A stretch of DNA of 64,000 nt from Streptomyces sp. CB02980 (GCF_014451325.2 NZ_JACSCH020000002.1:248001-312000); one strand, 5' to 3'. Shown: positions 43,724-53,512, numbered from the stretch's first letter. Program-made: numbers and translations. The notes: generated from the sequence alone by a model not told the origin.

Positions 43724-43877
43724 CCCACCGACCTACCACCCGCGACGGCCTCCTGTCGTCAGGATCACAGGCCGGGCGCCGGGAACTCCGCCGATCGGCG
43801 GTGCGGCGAGGTCACAACGGGCGCGCGCCGACTCACCGCGACGGCGCGAGCGTGCGGCGCCGGGCGAGCGCCTGACC

Positions 43878-45308
43878 TCACGACGCAGCGTGCGGGCAGC
43901 GCGGCAGCGCCGGGTGGTCCTTCGTGCGTACGGCGGGCAGCCAGGCCTCTCGTGCAACCCCACGCGGCAGGTGGACACGGAACCAGCGGGTCGACTCCCG
44001 GTCCTCCTCGTCGATGATCAGCTCGCCGTCGGGGAGCTCGCAGTCGGCTTCGAGGACGTCGCCGTGCCAGACCCGGGTCGGGACGACGTTCTCTGCGGTG
44101 TACGGCCGCCGGGGGTCGATCGCCAGGCCCAGACTGCACCGGGGGTCCCGGTCGACGCGGTCCTGGCAGCCGCGCTCGGCGTTGAACACCCGGACAGGGG
44201 CCGGAGACACCTCCGGGCGCCCCGGTCCCGGCCCGCCGTCCCGGCCCGCGTACGTCCAGATCGCCGCGCCCAGTGCCCCGCACACCGTGACGGCGAGGAA
44301 CGCGGCCGCCCGGGCCCGGCGCCCTCGACGAACGGTACGGGGCACGGGCTCGGGCACGGGCACGGGCACGGGCACGGCGGATCTTCCGGCCTCGTGGGCG
44401 GCGATCCGCCGGCTCAGGCTCTCGGCCGTGTGCGCGGCCCGCTCGGCGTGGGTGGGGGCGAGGCAGTCGGCGGCCAGGGACCGCCAGAACTCCGGTACCG
44501 CCTGGTCCATCCGCAGCGGCGCACGCCCCTCCGCGTACTCCTGTACGGCGGCACCCCGCGCCATCGGCGTGGCGCCGGTGAACGGTGCTGCGCCCGAGGC
44601 GAAGACCTCGTGGATCACGATGCCCAGGGCCCAGATGTCGGCGCTGGGCCGGACCTCCACACCGAGCTCCCCCAGCGGGGCCTTCCACCGCTCGGGCGGG
44701 AGGTAGTCCAGGGTGCCCATCGGCGGCGCGTACCCGTGCGTTCCGGTGAGTTCGGTGGCGAGGCCGAAGTCCGAGAGCTTCACCGAACCGTCCTCGCCGA
44801 TGAGGACGTTCTCCGGTTTGAGGTCGGCGTGGACCCAGCCCGCCTCGTGGAGGTGGGCGAGGCCCTCGCAGACGCCGGCGATCAGACGCCCGCCCTCGGC
44901 CTCGGTCGTCCCGCCTTCGGTCGTCCCGGCGTCGATGAGGTCCCGCAGACTGCACCGCGCGCGCTCCATGACCAGGACGATCGCGCCGTCCAGGGTCGGA
45001 TGTCCGGGTGAGGCGAGGACGAGGGAGTCGAGGAGCCGGACGAGCCTCGGATGCCCTGCCCCGCGTCCGAGTTCGACCTCACGCCGGGCGGCTTCGGCCA
45101 CACGGGCGGCCTGGCGCGGTGCGAGTCCGGCGGTCGGCATCACTTTGAGGGCGACCTCGGACCGCCCGGGAGGGCCTTCCCCGTCCGCCGCCGGGCGGCC
45201 CGCGTAGACGGTCGCCCAGCCGCCGGCCCCGATCGGCTCGACGACCTCCCACGTACCCAACCGGTGTCCGGGAGGCAGGAGTTCGGTGAGGCCGCTCCCC
45301 CATGACAT
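43878..45308 (-). CDS. membrane-anchored Ser/Thr protein kinase (non-RD)
   Basis: 476 aa. Kinase domain at about residues 20-290: Gly loop [10 protein letters not shown], Lys in EVALKV, catalytic loop HADLKPEN (Ala replaces the Arg of HRD), DFG in KLSDFGLA, and [16 protein letters not shown] linker and one membrane segment ([18 protein letters not shown]) follow, then a C-terminal extracytoplasmic domain of about 110 residues with three or four Cys resembling septum-formation-type sensor domains. GGAG favours ATG 45308 over GTG 45332. It lies directly downstream of an FHA-domain gene. Confidence 0.9.
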   Translation of the reverse strand: MSWGSGLTELLPPGHRLGTWEVVEPIGAGGWATVYAGRPAADGEGPPGRSEVALKVMPTAGLAPRQAARVAEAARREVELGRGAGHPRLVRLLDSLVLASPGHPTLDGAIVLVMERARCSLRDLIDAGTTEGGTTEAEGGRLIAGVCEGLAHLHEAGWVHADLKPENVLIGEDGSVKLSDFGLATELTGTHGYAPPMGTLDYLPPERWKAPLGELGVEVRPSADIWALGIVIHEVFASGAAPFTGATPMARGAAVQEYAEGRAPLRMDQAVPEFWRSLAADCLAPTHAERAAHTAESLSRRIAAHEAGRSAVPVPVPVPEPVPRTVRRGRRARAAAFLAVTVCGALGAAIWTYAGRDGGPGPGRPEVSPAPVRVFNAERGCQDRVDRDPRCSLGLAIDPRRPYTAENVVPTRVWHGDVLEADCELPDGELIIDEEDRESTRWFRVHLPRGVAREAWLPAVRTKDHPALPRCPHAAS

Positions 45309-45337
45309 ACCGCGGCTCCGCACCTGCGTCACGCCCT

Positions 45338-46144
45338 CTACCGTCCCCGTGCGGCCGGTTCGGCCCGGGGCGGCAACAGCGCGAGATGCTCCTCCCGTAC
45401 GATCCCGAACCTCAGCGCGACACCGACCACGGCCTCGCGTTTGCCGTGCCGGCGGTCCGCGCGGCCCGCGCCGCCCGGGTCGGAGACCGGCCCGCCGCCG
45501 ACCCTCAGCTTCTCCTCGGCGAGATAGTCGATGTGCGAACTCACCGCACGGGGCGTCAGCTTGGCGCAGCCGGGGTGTCCCCTGAGCCGCTCGACGACCT
45601 GCGGGGTCGTCGGCACCGCCACCGGGGACTGGTCCCGTAACCAGGGTTCGCAGAGCGCGGCGAGCACCAGGAAGTACGTGGCCGTCTCGTCGAGCGAGTA
45701 CGCCGTGACCGTACGGCTCTCCCAGGAGCCGCCCATGCCGTGCGGGTCCAGATAGACGTGGTCGGGCGCGAACACCTGGAAGGAGACCGTGGTGTCACGG
45801 CGAGTGGGGAGCACCACCCGGGAGAACTCGAAGGGGATGGGCGCGCCGACCCGACGGGGCGGGACCCTCAGGTACTCGCCCGCGCCTTCCGGGTTCTCCA
45901 CGAGATAGCTGTGGGTCGCGCTGTGGTTGCTCAACTGCCAGTGGTCGTCCGTGACGCGGATCTCGCCGGCGAGGCGGGAGATGGCCTCGTCGGCGAGGCG
46001 GAGCTCGACGGGTGTCCTCGACGAGCCCCGCCCGAAGCGCGCCCGCTCCCCCGGTCCGAGCCTGAGGGTCACCGCCTCGCCGTACGGCTCTCCGTCGACG
46101 ACGCCGCCGCTCCCCTGCGGCAGATGGACGACTATGCCGCTCAC
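45338..46144 (-). CDS. FHA-domain protein with C-terminal winged-helix-like region
   Basis: 268 aa. A forkhead-associated domain spans about residues 20-100 ([26 protein letters not shown]), a phospho-Thr-binding module. The C-terminal half (about 145-245; [23 protein letters not shown]) resembles a winged helix. It sits 29 bp upstream of a Ser/Thr kinase gene on the same strand, so it is probably substrate or adaptor of that kinase, possibly a phospho-controlled DNA-binding protein. GTG 46144. Confidence 0.85.
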   Translation of the reverse strand: MSGIVVHLPQGSGGVVDGEPYGEAVTLRLGPGERARFGRGSSRTPVELRLADEAISRLAGEIRVTDDHWQLSNHSATHSYLVENPEGAGEYLRVPPRRVGAPIPFEFSRVVLPTRRDTTVSFQVFAPDHVYLDPHGMGGSWESRTVTAYSLDETATYFLVLAALCEPWLRDQSPVAVPTTPQVVERLRGHPGCAKLTPRAVSSHIDYLAEEKLRVGGGPVSDPGGAGRADRRHGKREAVVGVALRFGIVREEHLALLPPRAEPAARGR

Positions 46145-46284
46145 CGATCCCCCGTCCCGCGCGTCGACAGCTGTCCTGCACGCAGAACGCTACCGGTAGT
46201 GCGCGGCTCTTCACCGTATGGCATCGGCCACTTCCGTGACCGGGCCGAACCGTGCGCAAGCGGGAGAATGGTGGGCGCCCTCGA

Positions 46285-48396
46285 TCAGGCCGCGGTCGCC
46301 CGTGGAGAGGGTGACACGGGTGTCCGCGAGTGTGCGCGGATCGGCCGGAGCGGGGCGACCCGTCGGTCGTCGCCGAACGCGGTCCACGGACGCCAGCCGC
46401 CGCTGGGCCGGTCCTGTACGCGGGTACGGATCCGGCCGTCCGCCGTGACGGCGAAGACGTGCAGCCGTCCGGTGGCGTCGGCCGCGGCCGTCGGCGTACC
46501 GGCGAGCAGGACGCCGGGCTCGCCGAACTCGTCACCGGGATCCCAGGCTCCACCGGGCGTCCGGTGCCATCGGTGGCCGATGCGCGCACCTCCGGGGGAC
46601 AGCGCGAAGGCCTCGAGGCGCCCGTCGGCACTCGGCGCGAGCATCGGGGCCGCCTCCGTCCAGCCGAACAACGACTGCCAGGCGTCCCAGCCGCCGCTGG
46701 GCACGGACTGGCGCCGGTGGAAGGCCCCCAGGCCCGACGGGCCGATCGCGACGACGGCGAGCCTTCCGCTGCCGTCTCGGGCCACCCGGGGCGCGGCGCC
46801 CGCCGCGGTGCCGAAAAGGTTCCACTCGGCCCAGGCGCCGTTGGCCGACGTCTGCCACCGGTGGTGGAGCGCCGCCCCGCCCGGCGCGAGGACGAACACC
46901 TCCAGGCGGCCGTCGTCGTTGGCGGCGACGACCGGCGGAGCACCGGCCGGGCCGCCGAACCCGGCGTCCCACGGCCCCCAGAGCCGCGACCCCGGGGACG
47001 ACTGAGCCCGCCGTGCGACGGAGGCGCCCCCAGGGCTCAGGGCGAACACCTCCAGGCGGCCGTCGGCGTGACGGGCGACGGCGGGGGCCGCGCCCGCAGG
47101 ACCGCCGAACTCCTCCCAGTCGTGCCAGTCGCCGTCCGGCCGCTGCGCCCGGTGGTGCAGGCCGGCCCCGCCCGGAGCGAGCGAGAAGACCTCGAGACGG
47201 CCGTCGGCGTCACGGCCGAGCGTGGGGACGGCCCCGGCCGGGCCGCCGAACGTCTCCCACTCCGACCAGGTGTCGGTGCTCGGGTCGAGCTGGACGCGCC
47301 GCAGCATGGAGTGGTCCCCGGCATCGAGCGCGAAGACGGTCAGTCGCCCGTCGGCGTCGAGACCGGCGACGGGATTGTCCGGGCTCTGCCACGGCGGCGG
47401 CGTGTCCCGCCAGGCCAGCGGAGCCACGTACAGCCCCTGCCGGAACCATCCGGCGGCGCTCGCGTACCAGTCCTCCCCGTCGGCGAAGACCTCGACGGCG
47501 TGGCCGGCGACGTGGCCCGCGTAGCCGGTCGGATCGAAGTGGAAGGGGTCGCGCGACGCCAGTACGTCGGTGCCCTCGTAGCCGTTCCGGGGCCCGATGA
47601 ACAGGTAGTACCAGCCGTCCCGTTCGACGACGAACGGCGACTCGGTGACCGAGACGGTCGCGTCCGTGCTCGCGTCGGTGAACGCGACGCCCGGCGCGCT
47701 CCAGTGGACCAGGTCGGCGGAGCGCCGGTGGGCCACGACGTGGTGGCCGCCCGGGCCGGACAGCTCGGTGTAGTACATGACCCACTCGCCACCGATCCGC
47801 ACCACCATCGGGTCGCGGGCGGCGAGTCCCCGGAAGAGGGGGCCGGACGGCTCACGGGTCCAGGTGAACAGGTCGGTGGAGGTGGCGAGGTTGACGGCGG
47901 CACCGCTCGCGCCACCGGCGGCGTAGAACATCCAGAAGGTGCCGTCGGCCTCGACGACGTGTGGCGCCCAGAGGTGCTCCTCGCCGAAGTAGGAGGGGTC
48001 GACGGTGAGCGCGTCGGCATGGCTGGTCCACGGCCCGTACGGAGTCGGCGCGGAGGCATGGGTGAAGGAGATCTCCCGCGCGCTGTCCGGGGATTCACCT
48101 GGCGCCGCGCTGTCCCCGACGATGCTGAACAGGTGCCAGCGGCCCCGGGCCTTGATGACGGTGTGGTCGTTGAGATAGCGCGCTCGGGTGGGGGTGGACG
48201 GGTCGTGGACGTGGGTGAAGGGCGCGGCGAGGCCGAGCCATGAAGCGGGCGGGACGCCAGCGGTCGGGGTCGAGGCGGACCCAGGGGCGCCGGTGGGGCC
48301 GATCGCGGCGCTCGCGGCGCGGCCGGGGAGCAGGAGCGGGAGCGTGCCCGCTGCGGCGGCGCCGCGCAACAGGTTCCGTCGGCTGATCGGAAGCAT
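46285..48396 (-). CDS. TAT-exported GH43/GH32-like enzyme with seven-repeat beta-propeller lectin
   Basis: 703 aa. A twin-arginine signal (ISRRNLLRG) is followed by a five-bladed propeller domain of the GH43/GH32/GH62 clan (about residues 60-345; LNDHTVIKARGRWHLF, WAPHVVEADGTFWMFY, TESPFVVERDGWYYLF). The C-terminal part (about 350-695) has seven approx. 45-residue repeats with DGRLEVFALSPGG and WxxW signatures, matching PLL-type seven-bladed lectins. AGGAG precedes ATG 48396. It likely binds and trims extracellular or surface glycans. The repeat type is shared with the next two upstream genes. Confidence 0.85.
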   Translation of the reverse strand: MLPISRRNLLRGAAAAGTLPLLLPGRAASAAIGPTGAPGSASTPTAGVPPASWLGLAAPFTHVHDPSTPTRARYLNDHTVIKARGRWHLFSIVGDSAAPGESPDSAREISFTHASAPTPYGPWTSHADALTVDPSYFGEEHLWAPHVVEADGTFWMFYAAGGASGAAVNLATSTDLFTWTREPSGPLFRGLAARDPMVVRIGGEWVMYYTELSGPGGHHVVAHRRSADLVHWSAPGVAFTDASTDATVSVTESPFVVERDGWYYLFIGPRNGYEGTDVLASRDPFHFDPTGYAGHVAGHAVEVFADGEDWYASAAGWFRQGLYVAPLAWRDTPPPWQSPDNPVAGLDADGRLTVFALDAGDHSMLRRVQLDPSTDTWSEWETFGGPAGAVPTLGRDADGRLEVFSLAPGGAGLHHRAQRPDGDWHDWEEFGGPAGAAPAVARHADGRLEVFALSPGGASVARRAQSSPGSRLWGPWDAGFGGPAGAPPVVAANDDGRLEVFVLAPGGAALHHRWQTSANGAWAEWNLFGTAAGAAPRVARDGSGRLAVVAIGPSGLGAFHRRQSVPSGGWDAWQSLFGWTEAAPMLAPSADGRLEAFALSPGGARIGHRWHRTPGGAWDPGDEFGEPGVLLAGTPTAAADATGRLHVFAVTADGRIRTRVQDRPSGGWRPWTAFGDDRRVAPLRPIRAHSRTPVSPSPRATAA

Positions 48397-48486
48397 GCTC
48401 GTCTCTCCTGAGGACCGCGAGGCCGGCCGTGCCGCGGGGGCACGGCCGACCACGGGTCGGGGATGGGGCGGCGGTCGGACGGTGGA

Positions 48487-49470
48487 TCAGTTCAGTACGG
48501 GACCTGCGGTGTTGTTCACCCAGCCCCATTCGGACCAGGTGGTGAATCCGGTCTGCCACCGGTGGTAGGTGCCGGCGTGGCTGGTGCCGAAGACCTCGAT
48601 CCGGCCGTCCGCGTTCGTCGTCGCGGTCACCTCGGAGCCGCCGGTGCCGAAGGTGACCCACTCGCTGTAGGGCGCGTTGACCCCGGTCTGCCAGGCGTGC
48701 ATGGCGGTCTCGCCGTTCATCGCGAACACCTCGACGCGCCCGTCGGGCGTGCGCTCACTACTGAGCTGGGCGTTGGTGGGACCGCCGGTCGGCTCCCACT
48801 CCGACCAACTCGCGGGACCGGTCTGGTACTTGTGGAACACCCCGACGGGTCCCGAGCCGAAGACCTCAAGCCGACCGTCGGCGTTGTGGTCGACCGTCAG
48901 GTCACGACCACCACCGCCGAAGGTCTCCCACTGCGACCAGCCACCATTCGGCGCGGTCTGGTACTGGTGCTGGAAGCTGGTGCCGTTCATGGCGAAGACC
49001 TCAAGGCGCCCGTCCGGGGCCTTCTCCATCTCCACCCGGCTGTCGGCCGGACCACCACCGGTGGCCTCCCACTCCGACCAACCACCGTTCGGGACTGCCT
49101 GATAGCGGTGGAACAGTCCGACCGGACCGGAGGCGTAGACCTCGATCCGCCCGTCGGCGTTCACACCCGCCGCGATGTCGCGACCGCCGCCGCCGAACGT
49201 CTCCCAGTTCGACCAACCACCCGACGGAGACAGCTGATAGCGATGCTGGAAAGTGCCGCCGTTGATCGCGAACATCTCCAGCCGACCGTCCACGTTGGGC
49301 GCGATGGCGAGCTCCGCGTCGCCCGGACCGCCCAAGGACTCCCAGGCCGACCACTCACCGTTCGGCTGGAGCTGCCAGGCGTGGTGCACGCCGTCCGCAC
49401 CGGCCGCGAACACCTCGAGACGGCCGTCCGCGCCCCGCGCCGACACCACCCGCCCCGACTCGGCCGGGTA
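48487..49470. repeat. propeller-encoding DNA duplicated from 50028-51010, copy 1
   Basis: The roughly 980 bp encoding the seven propeller repeats of the transglycosylase is nearly base-for-base the same as 50028-51010 in the M23 gene; differences are scattered single changes, many synonymous. The catalytic halves upstream are unrelated. Points to recent domain duplication or gene conversion. Confidence 0.9.
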
Positions 49471-49998
49471 CACCAGCGGGCCGGGCCCCGGTTCGTGGTG
49501 CCCGAGACGGTCCACGGCGGCCTGCGCCTCGTCCATGTGCCGCCAGTGGTGGCCCTGGTTGTAGGTGGACCAGGGCTGCCAGTACGTACCGCCGTTGGAG
49601 ATCTCGAAGGCGGCGTTCGCGTTGCACTGGGCGTCGTACGCGCAGGCGTCGTCCACCTCGGGATGCCAGTAGTCGTTGATCTGCCACAGGCCGCGGTCCC
49701 TGGAGGGAGGCGTGTTGTTCTGGACGTTGGTCGCCGACGGGTTGCAGCTGGACTCCGCGAGGGCGACGGCGACGGCGGTCACCAGGCCGTCGCCCCGGAA
49801 GCCGGCGGCGTAGCCGGTCTGGGCGCAGAGGTCACTGGGTGCGGCCTGTGCCGGCGAGGCTCCGACGAGGACACCTCCGGCGACGAGCAGCGACGTCAGC
49901 AGCGACAGGACGATCCGGTGCGGAACACCGCGCCGGGCGGACGTGGGTCGCGGTGGTCCCGGTGGTCTCGGTGGCGAGGAGCTCTGGACGCTGGTCAC
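48487..49998 (-). CDS. secreted lytic transglycosylase-like protein with PLL-type beta-propeller
   Basis: 503 aa. Signal peptide to about residue 53 (PAQAAP). Lysozyme-like domain at about 55-165 (AVAVALAESSCNPSATNVQ with a catalytic-type Glu, then DRGLWQINDYW), typical of Streptomyces SLT/Rpf-like cell-wall enzymes. The C-terminal ~320 residues are seven propeller repeats nearly identical to those of the adjacent M23 peptidase. AAGGAGG precedes GTG 49998. It probably cleaves peptidoglycan while the propeller binds a glycan. Confidence 0.88.
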   Translation of the reverse strand: MTSVQSSSPPRPPGPPRPTSARRGVPHRIVLSLLTSLLVAGGVLVGASPAQAAPSDLCAQTGYAAGFRGDGLVTAVAVALAESSCNPSATNVQNNTPPSRDRGLWQINDYWHPEVDDACAYDAQCNANAAFEISNGGTYWQPWSTYNQGHHWRHMDEAQAAVDRLGHHEPGPGPLVYPAESGRVVSARGADGRLEVFAAGADGVHHAWQLQPNGEWSAWESLGGPGDAELAIAPNVDGRLEMFAINGGTFQHRYQLSPSGGWSNWETFGGGGRDIAAGVNADGRIEVYASGPVGLFHRYQAVPNGGWSEWEATGGGPADSRVEMEKAPDGRLEVFAMNGTSFQHQYQTAPNGGWSQWETFGGGGRDLTVDHNADGRLEVFGSGPVGVFHKYQTGPASWSEWEPTGGPTNAQLSSERTPDGRVEVFAMNGETAMHAWQTGVNAPYSEWVTFGTGGSEVTATTNADGRIEVFGTSHAGTYHRWQTGFTTWSEWGWVNNTAGPVLN

Positions 49999-50027
49999 CC
50001 ACTGCCTCCTTCGGATGTCGTGGTGGG

Positions 50028-51010
50028 TCAGTTGAGGACGGGGCCCGCGGTGGTGCTGACCCAGGCCCATTCGGACCAGGTCGAGGGCCCGGTCTGCCAC
50101 CGGTGGTAGGTGCCGGCGTGGCTGGTGCCGAAGACCTCGATCCGGCCGTCCGCGTTCGTCGTCGCGGTCACCTCGGAGCCGCCGGTGCCGAAGGTGACCC
50201 ACTCGCTGTAGGGCGCGTTGACCCCGGTCTGCCAGGCGTGCATGGCGGTCTCGCCGTTCATCGCGAACACCTCGACGCGCCCGTCGGGTGCGCGCTCACT
50301 ACTGAGCTGCGCGTTGGTGGGACCGCCAGTCGGCTCCCACTCCGACCAACTCGTGGGACCGGTCTGGTACTTGTGGAACACCCCGACGGGTCCCGAGGCG
50401 AAGACCTCAAGCCGACCGTCGGCGTTGTGGTCGACCGTCAGGTCACGACCACCACCGCCGAAGGTCTCCCACTGCGACCAGCCACCATTCGGCGCGGTCT
50501 GGTACTGGTGCTGGAAGCTGGTGCCGTTCATGGCGAAGACCTCAAGGCGCCCGTCCGGGGCCTTCTCCATCTCCACCCGACTGTCGGCCGGACCGCCGCC
50601 CGTGGCCTCCCACTCCGACCAACCACCGTTCGGTGCCGCTTGATAGCGGTGGAAGAGCCCCACAGGCCCCGATGCGTAGACCTCGATCCGGCCGTCCGCG
50701 TTCACACCCGCCGCGATGTCGCGACCGCCGCCCCCGAACGTCTCCCAGTTCGACCAACCACCCGACGGAGACAGCTGATAGCGATGCTGGAAAGTGCTCC
50801 CGTTGATCGCGAACATCTCCAGCCGACCGTCCACGTTCGGCGCGATGGCAAGCTCCGCGTCGCCCGGACCGCCCAAGGACTCCCAGGCCGACCACTCACC
50901 GTTCGCCTGCATCTGCCAGGCATGGTGCACCCCGTCGGCGGCCGCCGCGAACACCTCCAGACGCCCGTCCGCCGACCGCGCCGACACCACCCGCCCCGAC
51001 TCGGCCGGGT
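50028..51010. repeat. propeller-encoding DNA duplicated from 48487-49470, copy 2
   Basis: Partner of the preceding repeat. Both copies end with the codons for AGPVLN and a TGA, and the similarity extends to the propeller start (PAESGRVVSAR) but not into the catalytic domains. Confidence 0.9.
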
Positions 51011-51581
51011 GGACGAGCGGAGGCCTGGGCGGCTGACCTCCGCCGCCCGGGGTGCAGGGCAGGGTGATGCCGCCCTCGGCGAGGTAGAGCTCGGGGTCGA
51101 TGCCGTACGAGGCGGACGGGTCCCCCCAGATCCGCAGGTGCAGATGGGAGCCGGACGAGTTGCCCTCGGAGCCCATCAGGGCGATCCGCTGGCCGGCCAC
51201 GACGCGTTCGCCGACGGAGACGTCCCGCTGGTACATGTGCCCGTACTCGGAGATCCGCCCGTCGGCGTGCTGGATGCGGATCCACTGACCGTAGTCGCCG
51301 GAGTAGCCGGAGATGGTCACCTCACCGTCGCCCACGGCGTAGATCGGCGTGCCGATGACATCGCCGATATCCACACCGTTGTGACCGCTGTGGTAGGGCT
51401 GCGTGACGTCACCGGTGGTCGGGCACGCGGCCGCGGAGGTGGCGGCCCGGGCGGCTGCCGGGTTCGCGGTCATCAGTCCCGGCAGCAGCGTGGCGATCAG
51501 CGCGAGCACACAGGTCAGCGCGCGACGGGAGAGTGGGGACAGTCGGGGCGGTGGAGACGTTGGGGGCAATCCGGGAAGCAC
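50028..51581 (-). CDS. secreted M23 metallopeptidase with PLL-type beta-propeller
   Basis: 517 aa from GTG 51581, which follows GGAGGAG at good spacing; ATG 51623 lacks one. A signal peptide ends near PAAARAATS. The M23 (LytM/lysostaphin) domain has HSGHNGVDIG and SGSHLHLRIWG, giving the zinc-ligand HxxxD-like and HxH motifs. The C-terminal ~325 residues form seven propeller repeats (DGRLEVFA/DGRIEVYA). It is expected to cut peptidoglycan cross-bridges extracellularly, next to a transglycosylase with the same lectin. Confidence 0.9.
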   Translation of the reverse strand: MLPGLPPTSPPPRLSPLSRRALTCVLALIATLLPGLMTANPAAARAATSAAACPTTGDVTQPYHSGHNGVDIGDVIGTPIYAVGDGEVTISGYSGDYGQWIRIQHADGRISEYGHMYQRDVSVGERVVAGQRIALMGSEGNSSGSHLHLRIWGDPSASYGIDPELYLAEGGITLPCTPGGGGQPPRPPLVHPAESGRVVSARSADGRLEVFAAAADGVHHAWQMQANGEWSAWESLGGPGDAELAIAPNVDGRLEMFAINGSTFQHRYQLSPSGGWSNWETFGGGGRDIAAGVNADGRIEVYASGPVGLFHRYQAAPNGGWSEWEATGGGPADSRVEMEKAPDGRLEVFAMNGTSFQHQYQTAPNGGWSQWETFGGGGRDLTVDHNADGRLEVFASGPVGVFHKYQTGPTSWSEWEPTGGPTNAQLSSERAPDGRVEVFAMNGETAMHAWQTGVNAPYSEWVTFGTGGSEVTATTNADGRIEVFGTSHAGTYHRWQTGPSTWSEWAWVSTTAGPVLN

Positions 51582-51679
51582 TGGACGCTCCTCCCCTGGT
51601 CGGCTCGGGGTGGGTGGGTGCATGGGTGGATCGGTCGTGGCGGCGGCTGATGAGACGGCGCGAGAGGGCCGCGGGCCGA

Positions 51680-51701
51680 GGGCCCCCGGGCGCGGGGGCC
51701 C
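51680..51701. terminator. hairpin terminator after esterase
   Basis: GGGCCCCCG (51680-51688) and CGGGGGCCC (51693-51701) form a 9-bp perfect GC stem with a 4-nt loop, 31 bp beyond the esterase stop on the minus strand. Confidence 0.75.
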
Positions 51702-51731
51702 ATGAGGCCCGCGCGCCGGGGGGCTCCTTGG

Positions 51732-52721
51732 TCAGGCCTTGCGGAGCCGGCCGATGATGCCGTCGATGTCGCGCTGCATCATGTCGTGGCGGATGAAGTG
51801 GCCGCCGGGCAGTTCGTACCACTCGTGGGGAATCCCCGCGTTGCCGAGGAGGGATCGGAACTCGCGCTGCCCGGCCAGGACTTGGGTCTCGTTCGCGGTG
51901 TCGAACCAATTGATCGGGTCCGGGCTGGTGCCGGCCACGAGGAACACGCGCTTGTGGCGGTAGCTCTCGATCCGCTGCACGGGGTTGTCGGCGCTGACCC
52001 GGGCCTCATCCCAGAGCGGGGCGCCGTAGATCGTTCCGCCGTTGAGGTCGAGGGCCGCGGCCGAGGCGTTGGCCCAGTGGCCCACGAGGCCGCCGTCCCG
52101 GCGCAGGCTGGCCGGGCCGGAGTGGGCGCTGACCGAGGCGAAGTGACCGTAGTACTTGGCGGCGTACTTCAGCGCGCCGAAGCCTCCCATGGAGAATCCG
52201 GACACCGCGCGGCCGTCGTACTCCGCGAAGGTACGGAAGTTCGCCTCCACCCAGGGGAGCAGCTGGGCGATGTGGAAGTGCTCCCAGTTCCTGGGGCCGG
52301 CGTTGGAGCTGACGGGGTTGGAGTACCAGCCCGCGTGGCCGCCGTCGGGCATGACCACGATGATCGGCTTGCCTGCGGTCCAGGCGCGGATGCCTTCGCG
52401 GTCGAAGGTGATGAAGTCCTGGTCCGTACCGCCGCCGTGGAACAGGTAGAGGACGGGGTAGGTGCGGCCGCTCCAGTGGTAGTCGTCGGGCAGCAGTACG
52501 TTCACGCCGGGGTTCCAGCCGATCGCGTCGGTCGCGAAGCGGTAGTACCACATCCGGTGGTCGCTCTCGTTGCGGTCGACGATGCGCAGGCCGAAGCCGT
52601 CACCGGCCGCCGAGGCCGACGACGCCCCCGCGAGGACGCCTCCGGCGCCCAGGGCCATCGCGGCCGTGAGCCCGCCGGCGGACTTCAGGATGCTTCTGCG
52701 GGTGGGGCGCTGCGCGGTCAA
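51732..52721 (-). CDS. TAT-exported esterase D/antigen-85-like alpha/beta hydrolase
   Basis: 329 aa starting at TTG 52721, five bases after AGGAGG; this places the twin-arginine motif TRRSILKSAGG right at the N-terminus. Esterase-D fold: LYLFHGGGTDQDF, nucleophile elbow GFSMGGFG, and C-terminal catalytic His in ELPGGHFIRHD. Related to esterases and mycolyltransferase-like proteins; Streptomyces lacks mycolates, so an ester of a polysaccharide or lipid is more likely. Rare TTG start noted. Confidence 0.88.
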   Translation of the reverse strand: MTAQRPTRRSILKSAGGLTAAMALGAGGVLAGASSASAAGDGFGLRIVDRNESDHRMWYYRFATDAIGWNPGVNVLLPDDYHWSGRTYPVLYLFHGGGTDQDFITFDREGIRAWTAGKPIIVVMPDGGHAGWYSNPVSSNAGPRNWEHFHIAQLLPWVEANFRTFAEYDGRAVSGFSMGGFGALKYAAKYYGHFASVSAHSGPASLRRDGGLVGHWANASAAALDLNGGTIYGAPLWDEARVSADNPVQRIESYRHKRVFLVAGTSPDPINWFDTANETQVLAGQREFRSLLGNAGIPHEWYELPGGHFIRHDMMQRDIDGIIGRLRKA

Positions 52722-52858
52722 CGTGACCTCCTGCTGGGGTGCGTGACGAACGTGGTTCCTGGCCGCTTGGAAGGTAGCGACGAGGACACGCGCCGGAGCA
52801 CCCGGAACCTTCCGGAGGGACACGGAGGGACGCCGTGGGGTAGGGGCGGGGCGGATCG

Positions 52859-53503
52859 TCAGGCGGAGGCGATCGTGATCCGTGTCGCGCAGGAGGCCAC
52901 AGCGGCGACGGCCGCGCGCGGTCGGTCCGTCCATTCGAGGAGCCGGATGTCGCCTTGGTCGGAGTGACCGGTCGGGCCCGTCCGGCCGGCCTTCAGTCGG
53001 GCTTCCGCCCGGACCCACAGGCGCAGCAGCGCCGGGCCCGAATCCGGTTGGGCCGCGGCCTCCGCGAAGTCCGCGTCGGGGAGGAGACGGCGGAGTACGT
53101 GTACGGGGCCGGGGCGGCGCGTCGAGGGCTCCACGTCGATGCCGATCGCGCCCGGGCCCACGGCGGCGGCGACAAGCCCGTCGGCGTGACTGAGGCTGAC
53201 GCCCAGCCCGGGGCGGCCGCGCAGGTACGGGCGCCCGTGGCCCTGCCCGCCGCACCCTGGGCACAGCTGGGCGAGGGCCGGCGTGTCCGGCGGAAGGCCG
53301 GTGACACGGGCGACGCACAGCCGCACGAGGAGGCGCGCCGCGAGTACGTCGTCCCGGCGGCCCGGCAGCCGTATCCCTGCGAGGCGACGCCGTTCCCACG
53401 GGGCCAGCAGGCCCTCGTCCAGATCAGGGCGGGCCAGCACCTCCGGGGTCGTCGCCACGATGGCCAGCGCCGTGGCCCGGTCCGGCTCCGGACCGCCCGT
53501 CAT
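52859..53503 (-). CDS. 4'-phosphopantetheinyl transferase (Sfp type)
   Basis: 214 aa. CPGCGGQGHGRPYL and SLSHADG at about residues 81-108 and the Mg2+-binding GIDVEP (D123, E125) identify an Sfp-type PPTase. In the second signature WVRAEARLKA, E167 is kept but the preceding Lys of the canonical WxxKEAxxK is Ala, which may alter carrier specificity. It starts 10 bp after the ACP gene ends and presumably activates that ACP by transferring phosphopantetheine from CoA. Confidence 0.88.
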   Translation of the reverse strand: MTGGPEPDRATALAIVATTPEVLARPDLDEGLLAPWERRRLAGIRLPGRRDDVLAARLLVRLCVARVTGLPPDTPALAQLCPGCGGQGHGRPYLRGRPGLGVSLSHADGLVAAAVGPGAIGIDVEPSTRRPGPVHVLRRLLPDADFAEAAAQPDSGPALLRLWVRAEARLKAGRTGPTGHSDQGDIRLLEWTDRPRAAVAAVASCATRITIASA

Positions 53504-53512
53504 CGGAGACGC

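Noticed and set aside
44341..44380. GGGCAC hexamer repeats as a regulatory or unstable repeat
   Set aside because: They encode the [12 protein letters not shown] linker between kinase and membrane segment; a coding low-complexity stretch, not separate structure.
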